From NCBI GenBank assembly GCA_013433145.1, contig CM024168.1:12656184-12720183 (forward strand): 64,000 nt of DNA, written 5' to 3'. The translations under genes and the position numbers were made by a program. Below are positions 24,501 to 42,934 of the stretch, one piece after another (the stretch's first letter is position 1; each line of letters starts with the position of its first letter). The stretch comes from Ascaris suum. Its lineage: Eukaryota; Nematoda; Chromadorea; Rhabditida; Ascarididae. The notes under the pieces were generated by a model. The model was not told where the DNA came from and did not search any database. It saw only the letters and a program-made list of their open reading frames with translations.

Positions 24501-25421
24501 GCAGCAGGAAACTCTATGCTTGATAGGACTTGATACGATCGCATTAATTAGGGTAAATGATTGACTCCTCCGGTGATTTCGAAGGCAAACATTCTTCTCG
24601 TGTCTCGTGAAGCAGAGAAATCCGACGTGGCAACAAGTGCGAAGCCTTCACACATGCATTTGCAGGAATATTCATTACGAATGCTTTTTCGGTAAAATTA
24701 CACCAAATAACACCTTTCCATTGGAAATTTTATTGAAAACTGCCTAAGAGCCAAGAACTGATAGGTGATAACAAGAAGGACAAAGAAAGATGTCTCATGC
24801 TAGTATTGGTATTTGAAGCGTCGAATTGGCCAGCGGGAGAAGGGGTGAGCGGAGAGAACGCGAGAGCCAGAATCTCCAATCTCGCATGTGGTTCAACAAC
24901 TTTAGGAATAATCTGAGGCATTTTCACGTCTGAAAATTGGGCATTGAAGTGGGCACTCACGTCGTGAGCAGGCAGCACCGAACAAGTGGTATGAATAAAA
25001 ACTCTTGCAAAAACGTTTATTCTTTTTACTCGCACGCGATAGAAATATTGAAGTTGCCCCACCTTCACACGAAATATCACGTAGAAACTGCCTGGCGTAG
25101 CTGTACGAAAAAGTGAGGCTCCAGTCATGAATAGAGCACTTTCTGAAAGCGCCTCCTTTCCTAAGTTCAGTTCATGAATTGTGCTACATGCAAGTGTGAA
25201 TGGTTAATGAAGAAAATAATACAAGAGGAAAGGCAAAGCTGCAGGAAGCACAGCCTTCGAATAAACCGCATGTTTGAACGCAGTAACAAACACAACACTG
25301 GCAATTCTGTTTAAGTTCAGAAGGGAAGAATATTAAATGAAATTAAGACAGTGGCAGAGAACATTAAGTGGAATGAAACACTGAGGTAGCAAGGAAAGCC
25401 ATTAAATCAGGCAAGGCTTTA
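15560..25421. other. intergenic region, no supported gene
   Basis: Nearly 10 kb upstream of the minus-strand gene. Open frames are at chance length (largest 155 codons at 16475-16942). Simple CA/CAGA-rich stretches near 16,070 and 16,520 and the foldable segment at 17708 are the only structure noted. Confidence 0.5.
17708..17774 (+). other. foldable 67-nt segment with a tRNA A-box-like motif
   Basis: Outer arms AACGGCCGAG and CTCGGTCGTT pair over 10 bp with one G-U. Inside, GGTGAACT and AGTTCACC form an 8-bp stem with a 7-base loop. GGCCGAGTGG resembles the D-arm of class II tRNAs (Ser/Leu). No acceptor stem or GGTTCGA T-loop is present, so it is not an intact tRNA. Confidence 0.35.
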
Positions 25422-25426
25422 GGAAG

Positions 25427-25706
25427 TGTTGGGTGTGGCGTTAAAGAGCCAACCCAAGATATCTCTTTGTGATGAAACAGTGACCTTTTGCTTTTATAGC
25501 GTTGTGTTTTCGCGCCATGTCATTGTTCGTGTTCGCGTCATGTCATTGTTTCGACTTGTACTTTTGACCGGCCGAAGCCTGTATAAGGCGGGCCTCAGCC
25601 CGTCGGAGTCGGTCTTATCCCTCGACGGCTCGCAGACTGCAGCTCCCTTGTCTCCTCGCGTCTACCTCCGTCTCCTCCCAACGCCATCGCGGCTAGGGAT
25701 ACAACA
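25427..25706 (+). mobile_element. solo LTR of an LTR retrotransposon
   Basis: A 280-bp block begins TGTTGGGTGTGG and ends GGGATACAACA, with matching terminal inverted bases TGTTG/CAACA. It is flanked by the direct repeat GGAAG at 25422-25426 and 25707-25711, the 5-bp target duplication left by integrase. It is GC-richer than its surroundings and has a TATA motif (GTATAAGG at 25581) followed by a GC-rich stretch, as in an LTR promoter. No gag-pol frame lies beside it, so the internal part was probably lost by recombination between two LTRs. Termini and length resemble BEL/Pao or Gypsy elements; I cannot decide which. Confidence 0.8.
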
Positions 25707-25711
25707 GGAAG

Positions 25712-28700
25712 GTACAGAAAAGTTAAAATGAGATGGCAAAGTTCTTCCGAGGAGTACAGCATAATTCAGGGGTATGGTACAAGTACAAGTTTAAAGAGAA
25801 CAAGGTCCAGATAGACGAAGAATGTTATCTATGAGGCATCGATTTACAAGACAGGGAGCAGGTGCCCTAAAGTACATTCCCTTAGCGTACACGCTCAGCT
25901 GCAACTAACAAGACCTAAGCAGCGATACAGAACACACTGAACGAAATGAATTTCGCCAAGATTATTACAGTATGCTGAGGTTATCACAGATTTATCTATC
26001 AAATATATAAGGGAACCGTTTTCTTCACGAGACGCCAGTTCAAAAATAGCATAGACTGCAAATTTCAAAATTCCCATTCAACCAACCATTCTGATCCTAT
26101 ATGCGCAAACTAACTCTCATTGGTTTTGTGGTACTCGGTCCATAGTGCTATATGGCAGTGAGTCCATTCAAACAAATTATTTTGCACTAACAAACTTGGA
26201 CAGTGCTGTGTTGTGCTTTATCGCCGTGGCATAGGTTGAGTGAATTTAATGAGTTTTTCAAAGGAAATTCACAACACCGCACCCGAAAGCAAGAGAGTGT
26301 GAATAATTTTGGTGAAGGAATGTCCTTAACTTTTATAATTCTGACGTCCACGGCACAAAAAAATGTTACAATCCTGAACTGGGGAGTACAGAAAAACAGA
26401 ACTGCAAATCGAAAATATAACGCATATTGTTGTAAACATAAAGCTTTAAATTATCTCTACATTTTACAAACAAACTACTTGATGAGTCGAAAGACTTCGT
26501 AAAAAAGAAAGCTTTAGCAATAGCTTTATCAATCGAACTTATATTTTTGTAATATGTCTTCAACGGCTGCTGAAATCGCAACTTAATCTGCGAAAAAGCA
26601 AGCCTTCGCACACAGTGACGTGACTAATCAATGTCTCCTTCAAACATGATATCTTCCCTCATGTTGTATGCATATGACACATCTCTCTAAAGTTTTTGCA
26701 TGAAGAGCTACCAAATGTTTCATCCGTATCTTCAGGAATCTATGAGACGTGCAAAGCTCCTGCTAGTTTATACGTTCTGACGAATAAAATCAACTTGCGA
26801 ATTTTGCTAACGATTGTTTCTGATGCGATAAGCAGCTGATGCATTCACGCTACAGACATAATCCTTAAAAGCATGCAGTAAACCTCAGTGGTGATTACTC
26901 TTGATCGTTTATTCAATACAATTTTATTGTTTTGTAGAAAACTCCTCTTCTAAATTCTCTGATCAAAAAAGTGTCTAAAAGCAATTTTTCGCTATTTTTA
27001 GCGTTTGAAGTGTGATTTTGCAGTTTTTCTCTCAAGATTAGATAGCACCGAAATATCGGAAATGTGCCAGAGATAGAAAACACTCATTTAGCTAAATTGA
27101 GCGGCAATGGAAGCGCTATATTTCCTAATGCCTTCACCTTAGTTCGTCTCGAAGATTTCCATTAACCAAGTCAATTACGCCCATTGCTCATTCGCTATTC
27201 ACCGTCTGATTCCATTTACTCTTTGCAGTTGCTTCCTTTCGAGGATTATTTGCAGAAGTTGAAGATGTTTGCTTATTCCCGCTCCTTCTGCAAGTTTTCA
27301 AAACCTATTAGGAAAGGAAAAATTTCGAAGTTTTTTTAAAGAGAGCGTTCTCATTTATTGGGATAAAAATGAGCTCTTTTTAAAGACAAAGTTTGAGGCT
27401 AATTTAGCAGCAATAAATACTACTTTTGTTAAAAATATTCTGTCTGCAACGTATCGCAATCCAGTAAACAAGTGATTTGATCATTAAACTCATTCTGCTG
27501 TTGGCTGTCATTTTCTATTAAAATTGTTTTTGAAATATGAGGCGAGTTGAAGCCAAAATGGCGAAAAACAACTGCTGAAGAAAAAACTGTAATATGTAGT
27601 ATATTCTAATGTAAAGTAATTCTCAAAAATGCTTCAACTTGAGGATGCAAATAGCAGCAGACTAATAGCTGCAACCTTTCAGGTGATAGCTGTACATTCC
27701 GCACATTCGGAGAGCGATGTTTATCGCATTAACGTCGCAAATATGAGGTAGCCGTGTGCGAATTGACAACAACCGAATGGGATTTGCAGCGATCCCTTCC
27801 ACTCCACATGTTGTAACATATTGCAATAGTTGATTTATTGGCTCATGCAGTCAGACTGGCGCTATGCTGGTGATACCACATCTGCAAACAAAATTGCAGA
27901 ATCGATTCCAAGCAATTATGTGGCACATGGAATTGGCACAATAATTTTTTAAATTATTTCAATGAATTTTCAAACTTGATAAGGACATTTTTCACAAGAG
28001 ACTTTAATCGAAATTTGACCCTTTTATGTACGCTAGATTCTTTCAAGCCTAGTGTGGCTAGTTTTTTCCTTTAATGGCATCTTATTTTCTGCTTACTCAA
28101 AACTTAAGATCGCGATCTAAAACAGTAATGCAATAAAACATTACCTCCTCTGACCTCTCTCTCGTAGTACCTCATTTCAGAACACTTTTGCTCTCTGGGA
28201 TGCAGATATCATACTGTAGCGTCTTGCAGTTGTCGGAGGAAAAATTGAGCAGTTGTAAAATACGGCCGCATAAGACCACGCTATTTCCTTGCGCGGGTTG
28301 ATTCATGCTGCACTTTGCGGATAGGGGTATGGCCAGGAAGCATAGCGGTGGACAGGAGTAGCTCAAATCGTGAAACTCAACGGTAGTTGGTGGTGACGAA
28401 TGGCGAGATGGTCGTATTCAGCACATACGGCTGTATCGTGCAAAGATCTAAGAATTCTGTGACTGGGCTTTCTGAGGACGGAAAAGCTAAATATGAAGCT
28501 TTTCAATGCAAAACATGGGAGGTGGAAAATGGAGGAGGCCTGGCGCAGAAACGTTCGGATCGCCATTTGCCACGAAATTTACAACTGGACGGATGAGGGG
28601 AAGATGTGGAGCTCCCCCCACATAGTCCACTCATCTTGCTGAAATGTTAAACATGCTCAGTCAGTGAAATCGTTACGGAAACCTCATGGCGGGGCCAGAT

Positions 28701-30552
28701 TCGTGAGCGCATAAATCGCTATCAAAAAAAAAAAAAAAAAACAATAAGCTTATCCCGGAGAATCGCACTTTAAGATTTTTCTCTGTTTGCGGCAACATGT
28801 TTCATCCACTATTTGTTGCTATCTGTGGTCCAAAAAAATGCACTATTTCAACCTATGAAATGAAGTAGGACGGGATAATGCAGAACGCTATTTTACAGCC
28901 TTCTTGAGAAACTGAATCGCGCGTAGCGAATTCGTTTGAGCCTTCCGAAATGGTGTTCTGACACGAAATCGCAACTTTTAGGCTACCCACAATTACGTGT
29001 TGAACTCTCGAAACATATTTTGGAGCAGGAACTAAAGTCGCTTTTTAATGTAATTATCCAAGGGTCAAGAATTCCTTTCTCGCTACCGAACCACATGCTG
29101 ATAAATTTTTGGATGTGAAAGTATCCCATATTTTCTTTTCCTACCTTGATGCTCTCACGATCCAGAAACTTCCTGTATAAGAATAAAAGAAGTGTACGCA
29201 GATGGCTTTAGGTAAAAGAGTGCAATGTGTTTATCAATCCGAACGTGAGGGGCATTACTCCTCCTTTGCAAACCTCGCAGCATTTTATTCTAAAGCGGGC
29301 CGAGTGCCATTCAGTCTGTGCTCTAATCGTCGATTTTCGTGCATATTCGTGAAATTGCTGTTTTCCTGGGTGTGGCATTCATTCCTCTCTAAAACGGCAT
29401 CTAAGTAATTGTGCTCACAAGGTGGTGGGTCTGCCACAAGCTGTCACACAACAATTGGTGCCCTACCCTCTCGCAATCCACTGCTCGCAACGGTGTTTAT
29501 AAGTAAATTTTTTCTCCTCGAAGATCAGCTGCAAAAATTGTAATCGAAACGAGTGCGCCTCATTCACGACTCACCACTGTCGTATAATTGCCTGATGATA
29601 CTCGTAGAAATTAGCTCCTAGTCCATCCGCTTAAAAACTACTAAATGCACTCTCTGCAATCACCACCATACCGCCCTTTAGCGATATCACTTGGCAGCGC
29701 CATTCCGTCGTTTCGCTGACCTTCGCATAATATGTACTGTCCCTACCAATCTAAACTTTCTCGAAAGTTTTCCCTGCTGCTATGCTATTACTGCTCATCT
29801 CATATGTCCCTATCCTTCACGGTTTAGGGCTATAGTGTTGGCAATAAGCGAACCAGGTGCATTAAGTATTTTTATACGCATATTGACCATGGATAGACAA
29901 ACTGAAATGTTTATGGTAGCGGGATGTCGGAAAAGGCGAACCAATTTTATAACAGAAAATCAAGTTAAAATAAAATAGGAGATATTCCAATGATTCCACT
30001 TTAAAGATTTTCAGCTGGCCAAAGACTTTTCGAACAGTCCGACGCCTTATACGAGTCTGAAATCTGCTTCCCGCCGATATCGTTAATGCACTTCGGTCAT
30101 TCCAGATTTTAAGCTGCAATTTAGTTGTTTCCATCTATACATTATTGCTGCCCTTATATATTGAATGAATTGCAGCCTTGCGAACGTTTTCTTCCTCCTT
30201 GCTATTCATGCCCACATTGTACGTTTTCCAGATTCTGTGCATTAAGTTAGATAAATAAATGAATAATCATAATGTCGTCTAGCTATCATCGCTTCTCTCG
30301 CACTGTTAATGAGCTTTCGCAGAGATTGCGGATCGATTTTACAATATGGCTGTGCAAAATGGGATCGAAAAATTCAGTTAAGCGGCTCTGAGCCAACGAA
30401 AATCAACTTTACAAATCACATCTTCGACCTTCAACTTTTTCCTTTTGTCGACTTTCCAAACGACCGGAGCGTCAAATGAGGTGTAATGCAATAACCATCG
30501 CTCCTAGCAGAGATAATCTGTCATACACAAAAACACGTTTATATATTTTCAG
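25712..30552. other. intergenic region between solo LTR and tubulin
   Basis: No supported gene. Contains the oligo-A tract at 28724 and, presumably, the tubulin promoter, for which I see no defining motif. Confidence 0.5.
28724..28741 (+). repeat. oligo-A tract
   Basis: Eighteen A in a row following a GC-richer segment (about 28,310-28,720). It could be the tail of a retroposed sequence, but I found no flanking target duplication. Confidence 0.8.
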
Positions 30553-30588
30553 GTTCAGTTGATAACCTGAAGAATGGGCAAATCTGGC
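30553..30588 (+). CDS. candidate first exon of the alpha-tubulin gene
   Basis: A sequence ending TATATTTTCAG (a perfect nematode acceptor, also usable for spliced-leader addition) is followed by 36 bases holding ATGGGCAAATCTGGC and then a donor GTAAGC at 30589. The ATG at 30574 gives five codons in phase 0, matching the phase-0 start of the exon at 31070. Used this way the protein would begin MGKSG-REVIS, a four-residue insertion after Met that is not normal for alpha-tubulins, which start MRE. The ordinary arrangement would be an exon ending exactly in ATG; one possible ATG-GTAGCG lies at about 29,911. Phase and splice signals are seen; use of this exon is inference. Confidence 0.3.
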
Positions 30589-31069
30589 GTAAGCGATTCT
30601 TCATATTGTTTTGATAAAGAGTATGAAATGTTTTGATTATATCCTACGATTAATTAAGGATTACGTCTTATTCAGGAGCATGTTCTTGAATGTTTTCCTT
30701 GAAAGCAAAGGTCTCTAAAAAAGATAAGGTAGCATCTTTTCTAAAACATTTCGCAGACATTTCCGAACTCGGCATTACAAAGAATGAAATATTTATCCAT
30801 TAATGCCAAAAACAAGTAAATACGGCGCAAGCAATCAAATCCTTAAAATAGGTCCACTATTCGCGATAAGCATTTAATTTTCTTTAAACTGCAACTTAAA
30901 CATCACATGTTAATCGGTGGGCTCACTAAATGCAGGGTTAAATTGGTGAGGTAGGTGCTGCAAAACTACAACGATGATCTTCGCTTTCGCTTATAAATAT
31001 GTGCTCCATAACTGCACCTCTGTGGATTGCTTTCTAGAAATGCAAATATATTGACTGCTTCAATTGCAG

Positions 31070-37130
<6,061 letters not shown>

Positions 37131-37389
37131 TGCGCTTTATCTTTGTTGTTTTAAAGCAATTTGATTTTGAATCGGTTTTCGCTTTTTTGAAAAGCTTCTG
37201 CTGCATAATATGCCCGAAAATGTTATCCCTTCTATGATCAGCTTTGAATAATTCGTGCTGCTTCCATATTTTAGATGTTCAATTAGCTTTGAGATGTAAT
37301 TAAGGACCATTACTTTTGACTTGCAGAAGATATTTTACGGGCCCCTCTTATAGCAATCTGGCTATCAACCAAATCCAAAAAACCACTTA

Positions 37390-38007
37390 GTGTCTGTGCT
37401 TTCTACCCACTTCCTCTACGCTGCCCTTTTTCTTTTAAGTAAGTTTTTCCATTCCGTTCACAATTTAAACAATCAGAACTGTGGGGTCCGGCAAAAGTCC
37501 ATTTTTAACCGAGAATTTGTCATTCGCAAGAACGATGTGGAGTGGGGCCATGGTTGCAGAAGTAATATAGGAACGTCCCCATTTTTTTGCCCAATGTTCA
37601 TGAGTCATACGATCACCGCAACAATGATCTGGTGCCATTTGTTGCTCTCAACATTTTTGTTCACTGTGCTTTATGCAAATACTCGTCGTGTCTATATTGA
37701 TAATTGCAGCCTCTCAACAAACGAACTTAACTATCGCATCTTGTCTCAGCAATACTTTCGGCATCGATTGCAAAAATATTTGCTGTCGCGTTTAATTTTT
37801 GCTATTTTCTTGATTCGTTCACCTACTGTTTTACCATTTAACTATGCTTGGTTCAACATATTGCCATTGTCAGTGAATAATTTTACGGCGAATATGACTG
37901 AATATGCCATATTCGAGTGTTTTCATAAAAATTCCAGAAATCCTTCACGCTCTCCACTAAATTACTTTACACAAGCTGACATCACGAAAGCAGAGAATAC
38001 TCAATAA
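37390..38007 (+). CDS. 205-codon open frame of unknown nature
   Basis: The longest open frame in the window starts 260 bases after the tubulin stop codon. It has no ATG at its start (GTG; first ATG about 69 codons in) and no clear splice acceptor. The peptide is rich in Phe, Leu, Asn and Ser with three hydrophobic stretches (for example MIWCHLLLSTFLFTVLYA) that could be membrane segments. I recognise no family. At this base composition a frame this long is unlikely by chance, but the strand is pyrimidine-rich, which lowers stop codons. It may be an exon, a decayed transposon or chance. Confidence 0.2.
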   Translation: MSVLSTHFLYAALFLLSKFFHSVHNLNNQNCGVRQKSIFNREFVIRKNDVEWGHGCRSNIGTSPFFCPMFMSHTITATMIWCHLLLSTFLFTVLYANTRRVYIDNCSLSTNELNYRILSQQYFRHRLQKYLLSRLIFAIFLIRSPTVLPFNYAWFNILPLSVNNFTANMTEYAIFECFHKNSRNPSRSPLNYFTQADITKAENTQ

Positions 38008-40640
38008 CAGCGATAGCAAAAAAAGCCAAATATCCATAAGGAAGAACAAAAATTGCTGCTGCGAAGAATAAAGCAGAAAATGTGTAACAGTGAATAAAGC
38101 TAAATGTACATGTGTCACCAGGTGAAACACATTAAACATAACAGGGAATGAATCAGTAGTGTATAAGAGGCAGATGAAAACACTAACATAACACTTTAAA
38201 CAGTTCAAGTCAGCAACATAGGTCTCGACTTAGAACACTTCCGTCTGCTACGGTGCTATCTGCAAAGTGCTCGAAAGTCTAACGGCTTTGCACTCAGGTT
38301 AGTCTAAAATATTGCTCGAGGAATGCTCTTTTGACCGGATCATGCAAGTAGCAGTCAATGTTTTTCGAAACATTTGAAGCAATATTTTTAGCAAGCACCG
38401 CTTGTGATATCTACTATAAGCGTGGGAACCGATAAAAAGGATGTCATTCAAAAATTTGAACCGTATTTATTGCCTGTAAGATGCACTATTGGTGCTGATA
38501 AGATTAGATACTGACCGCCATCTTCCTTGTCGCAAATACTGTTGCTATTATTTCGTCTCCATATTTGAAAAAATTGCAATATGATCATATTTCCTTGTCC
38601 CCCTTCTGATCTGAATGTCCTAAAAACAATTTTTGTTCTTTGAATATTTTTGGCAAATATATCCGTTCCCATCTAATAAGATGCCAGGATGAAATAACTG
38701 ATGCATCGTAATTTTGATGGGAGCTGATTTTACACTTTCAGTAACTGACAGCGACCGCTGATATATTTTGCCAAAGACCGATATTTTCTAGCTGCGCTGC
38801 TCTGTGATCGTTGGTCGTGCCGACAACGAAGTTCTCCCTGTTTACGTGGAATAATTGACGCATTTTTCTCGCTTTTATACGGAATTATGATCGTCTAAAT
38901 GCTGAAAAGATTATTTCATCGACGAGAAGAAGCGTTGCTTAGCATTTTTTATGTTCTCTAAGTCAACAGCACTCAATGTTTGAAGAATCCTGTAAATAGA
39001 AGCGGAAAACGGCTCAAGGGGCCGAATTGTTTCAATCGGAGAGAATTGCGATGGCGCGTTTATTGACAACAATTCAACGCACTAGCGAAAAGCTCTATAT
39101 AACAGTGGCATCATCGCAAACATTTTCCACTCGCATATCGTTTTGTCGATTGATAATCGCCTCACAGTAGGCGTACGTGAAAATTTTATTGCCATCATCA
39201 GCGTCGTTGACATTTAAAGTATTTTCCATTCCAAATGATGAGTTCCAACGATAACGATCACCTGTGAGTGATCTCAAAGCTCATATTGTTTTAATGATTT
39301 CATTTTTACATTCGGTTAAACTAACACCTAACTTTGCAATATTCATCACTTTTTCAACTATAGAAGGAGACAGTTGTTTAGATTGTCGTGTTTCTTATTC
39401 GCTTTGTTCTCGGAATCTATTATTTGCAGAATGTTATTGAAGGCCCTCGATAATCTCACATTTTATTATGCCGATTTATTTATAAAACCTCACAATATTT
39501 CATGCTGGTTCAATGCGTTCTCTACGCAATCTTTATGCTCATTTCTTTGACTGACTGCTGAAGTTCGCACAACATCATCTTCTGTCGGGTTTTTCATCTA
39601 ATGTCCGATCATTGTCGAAATCTCCAAAGTAAAGCAGCATATCAGTCGTGTACCGCATTTTAACCTACTAAATAAATCGTTGGAGAAGAAATCTTGGCGG
39701 AGATTACAGCAAGACTTACGTAATGCCCCGCTAAGATTGTCGATGGGCGTTCTTCGTTCTTAGAGGCAAGGCTTCAGGTGGAAGAGAACTTTTCCAGCTT
39801 TACAGCATGAAAGCAATCTTTTTCGCAGCACAAAATCCTATTTACAAAAGCAGCTATAAAAATTTTTTCACGCATATAGCTATTGCTCAACTACGTTAAA
39901 ATCATCTATCACTCCATTTTCCTTGACTTGACTAAGTTTTACTCATGTTATGATTCATGCTTTGTGAAAAGAGCGCCTAATAAGTGGCGAGCGAGACGAA
40001 TAGTTTCATGAGTACATGAGACGGCAGAATCCATCTTGTGCTGCATTTTAGATTGGAGAATTAACTCAGCAGTAGTCATTCAGTAAGTTGCAGCAAGCGG
40101 ATTGAGGCTGCAATTTTCTGAAACGGCACTAATGCTCATCGAAAACTGTGAATTGAAGTACTAGATAGGTTGAGAGGAGTGAAAGAAGTTGTGAGAAGTT
40201 CCCGGACACTGGTGCTGCTTTTGAAGCGTATCTGCTAGTGGCACGATTTGAAATGAACTTAACAATAAAATAATTTCATTTGAGAGATAACTATTCCATC
40301 TCGAAAAATTTTTGTTGCAGCTCAAAAGTTCCGACTACTGAGCTTTCCCAACAGCACATTTTTAATGAACAATTGCAGAAACGCGCTAGAGGAGCTTCGC
40401 GAGTATGCATTTTCGCATTTAGCTTACACGGCCAGAAATCGTAATAGGTTATCCAAATATCTGGGATAATGGAGACATATTTCAGCTCAGCAGAGTGCTC
40501 GTACAACTCTTTCAAAAATGGTGTTTTTTTGATATATATGCAAATTTTTTGTCGCCTGCAGATTTTTTGCCACTTTCATTTGACGGCTCGAAGTGAGGTC
40601 TGTTAAAACGCATAGTGGACATGACTCTTGCTTGATAGCC

Positions 40641-40740
40641 TCAGTGGTTTCGAAGTGCGAGCACCGAATGAAGAGAGACAGATACATGTACACCTATGCA
40701 CTGCACAATGATGACGTCGCCATAATCCTTTTTGCAAAGC
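40641..40740 (+). repeat. short interspersed repeat, copy 2
   Basis: Begins TCAGTGGTTTCGAAGTG and ends GCCATAATCCTTTTTGCAAA, with an AGACAGATACATGTAC block between. Order and spacing of blocks match copy 5 (51,715). Confidence 0.5.
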
Positions 40741-41799
40741 GGACTCGCAAAAGCGCATGAAATGGGCCGATGAGTGGGGCAGAAAAGCTTTTTCAAACGT
40801 TCCGCACACCGGGTACACTTCGAGGCTGTGGTGTACAGAAACTTAACAGCATTCATTTGAATAGTAGTTTCTGAAGGAAGGAATGCCTCATTTTCACGCG
40901 TTTTGATGTTGGACTGTGGTGAGCTAGAAAGGAGGGGGCGAGAAGGAAAACTTCTTATTTGTTCCTCTTCGCCATATTTTTACGCAACGGTTCAACCAGC
41001 CTTCCCTAGCGCAACATGGTATATTTAACCGAGCTGAAGGCTTATCAACTTTGTGAATTTGCGTTAAATCAATCGTCCAGTTTCTCGTTCACACTTACCA
41101 GTATTTAAGTTCTCTTTGGTGATGTGGGTGGGATAAGGAACAACAGGTTAACTTATGATCTGAGAACAGTCTCGTCGTAGAAGAAAGTCGCAATGATGTT
41201 TCTATGGGAAAAACAACGGTTTGATGAGGTTTGCTATAAGAAAATACGGTCCAAATGTTGTTTCCGATAGTGTTAGGTCGTAGGGGCTCTATTATAGTTT
41301 GTTTTCGCTCCCAGCTCAGCTATAATTAGACACCTTAGTGGCTTCATTAACCACTAAATTCCGAGTCTCACCTCTCACCTTTTAATGAATACATTTGTGC
41401 AATCAATTAGAAAGTACACTGTACTTTTTTCCCAAATAAGCACAATGAGTACATTGTACTTATTATATATATATTTTCCAAATCAACTGGAAAAATTCAT
41501 CAGAGGAGTCTATGCGATATCGCATTACCATTTTCGTTCAACTAAGTAATCTTTCTTCTATTGTTCATCAACCGATAATGAAATATGCGCAATAAAGCAT
41601 CCGCCATATTTTAAGCATATTGACTCTTCGAACAGGTCATTCGTCGACGATTACCTTGTTCTCTCGGTCGGCTGCAAATTGCAGCATGATTAATCTGAAA
41701 TGCGACTCTGTTATCGCTAAAGGTATGCATGTTTTAGGCGCCTCTAGCTACCTATAATTTCCTTAGAAGCCGAAAGATTCACTTAAAGCGTGCGATGAA

Positions 41800-41814
41800 G
41801 GGGGGGGGGGGGGG
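41800..41814. repeat. G homopolymer
   Basis: Fifteen G in a row, about 20 bases before the hairpin at 41836. Length may be unreliable in the assembly. Confidence 0.9.
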
Positions 41815-41835
41815 AGGAGGGAAGGCCATAGGTTA

Positions 41836-41883
41836 TGACCAGCAGATTTTGCAACTCCAGCTTCAAGTTGGAAATGCTGGTCA
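41836..41883. repeat. 48-bp hairpin with nested stems
   Basis: TGACCAGCA and TGCTGGTCA form a perfect 9-bp outer stem; TTT/AAA and CAACT/AGTTG continue it inward to a 9-base loop. Too short for a usual pre-miRNA. Confidence 0.55.
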
Positions 41884-42443
41884 CGCAGGCACATATATAC
41901 GGGCTAATAGAAGTTCTGCCATTGTAGACTGACTCATTATTATGCATAAATTAAGAATTTACGAAATTTGAGAGCAGTCCGGAACGAATTACACATCTAT
42001 TGATCATTTCTCTGATGTAATAAACAAGCTAAACTTCGAAAAGAAATTACAATGAAGCTGTGAACGACGTTTGTTTAATTCAGCAGCTTCCTTTGACCAT
42101 ACACTACAAAAACGATGAGTTTCCACTTTATCGCTGGAAGCTATAAAGAACTTTGCTAACGGACTTTCTAAAGGAATTTGCTATTTCATTCGCATTCAAA
42201 TATCTTGCGTTGTCTTGAGAAAGATCAATGTTTGACCGCATAATGGCACTGCCTGTTGTCTTAAAAACGATGCTTTACGACTGCAAGCCTCTCGCTTCTC
42301 TCGTTTATGCTCATTTTTTCGTCCTTCGTCAGCACTGAATAAATGTCCCTGTCAGGACTTGTTGGAGAAACTACTGCTGCTCTTAGTACTCCATCATTTC
42401 CTCTTCTCAATCGTCTCTCCGCTTGTCTCAGACGAGCCACATT

Positions 42444-42456
42444 CCCCCCCCCCCCC
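42444..42456. repeat. C homopolymer
   Basis: Thirteen C in a row inside a pyrimidine-rich stretch; open frames crossing it are not reliable. Confidence 0.9.
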
Positions 42457-42843
42457 TCCCGCCCCTTTCATATGCATCCATCCTTTCGACCGGTTTTCCA
42501 GTGTGGTATAAATTTCGCGCTCATCTTTCCCATACGTTTTTTTTTCACTTTATCAGTTTCCTAGTGACATTATTCCTTGATTGTGCGGTCGGCCGGGCGC
42601 CATCAAACGAGGAAAAAACATCACTTTATATTGGATTCGTTACGTTTCTACGTTCGGTTTTGCTCACCTTTCTAAGCAAACAGAAACGAGTATCAGCGAG
42701 GTGCTGTAACATGCGCTTTTGCAAGTGCGCTGACCAGATGAAGCATTTTCATAAGCTGTCAGTCGATAATAAGGTGCGTGTAATAACGCATTCTTTTTCG
42801 ATTTATTCCTCTCTTTCGCACAACATTTGCTTTATATGCATTT

Positions 42844-42934
42844 TTGCAAATTTGCATCTGCAGAACGCATTATGGCAGTGTTGTCTGCACATATGCGTTT
42901 ATTGACCGTCTGTCCGGTAGCTCCACCTTGAAAA
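42844..42934 (-). repeat. short interspersed repeat, copy 3
   Basis: On the minus strand it reads TTCAAGGTGGAGCTACCGG, ACAGACGGTCAATAAACGCA, then GCCATAATGCG and TGCAAATTTGCAAA. It is most like copy 6 at 57.5 kb. Confidence 0.5.

Noticed and set aside
24730..25128. 132-codon minus-strand open frame
   Set aside because: No recognisable motif, chance length, no splice context.
42423..42905. 160-codon plus-strand open frame
   Set aside because: Crosses a C13 homopolymer and a repeat copy; pyrimidine-rich sequence lowers stop codons.
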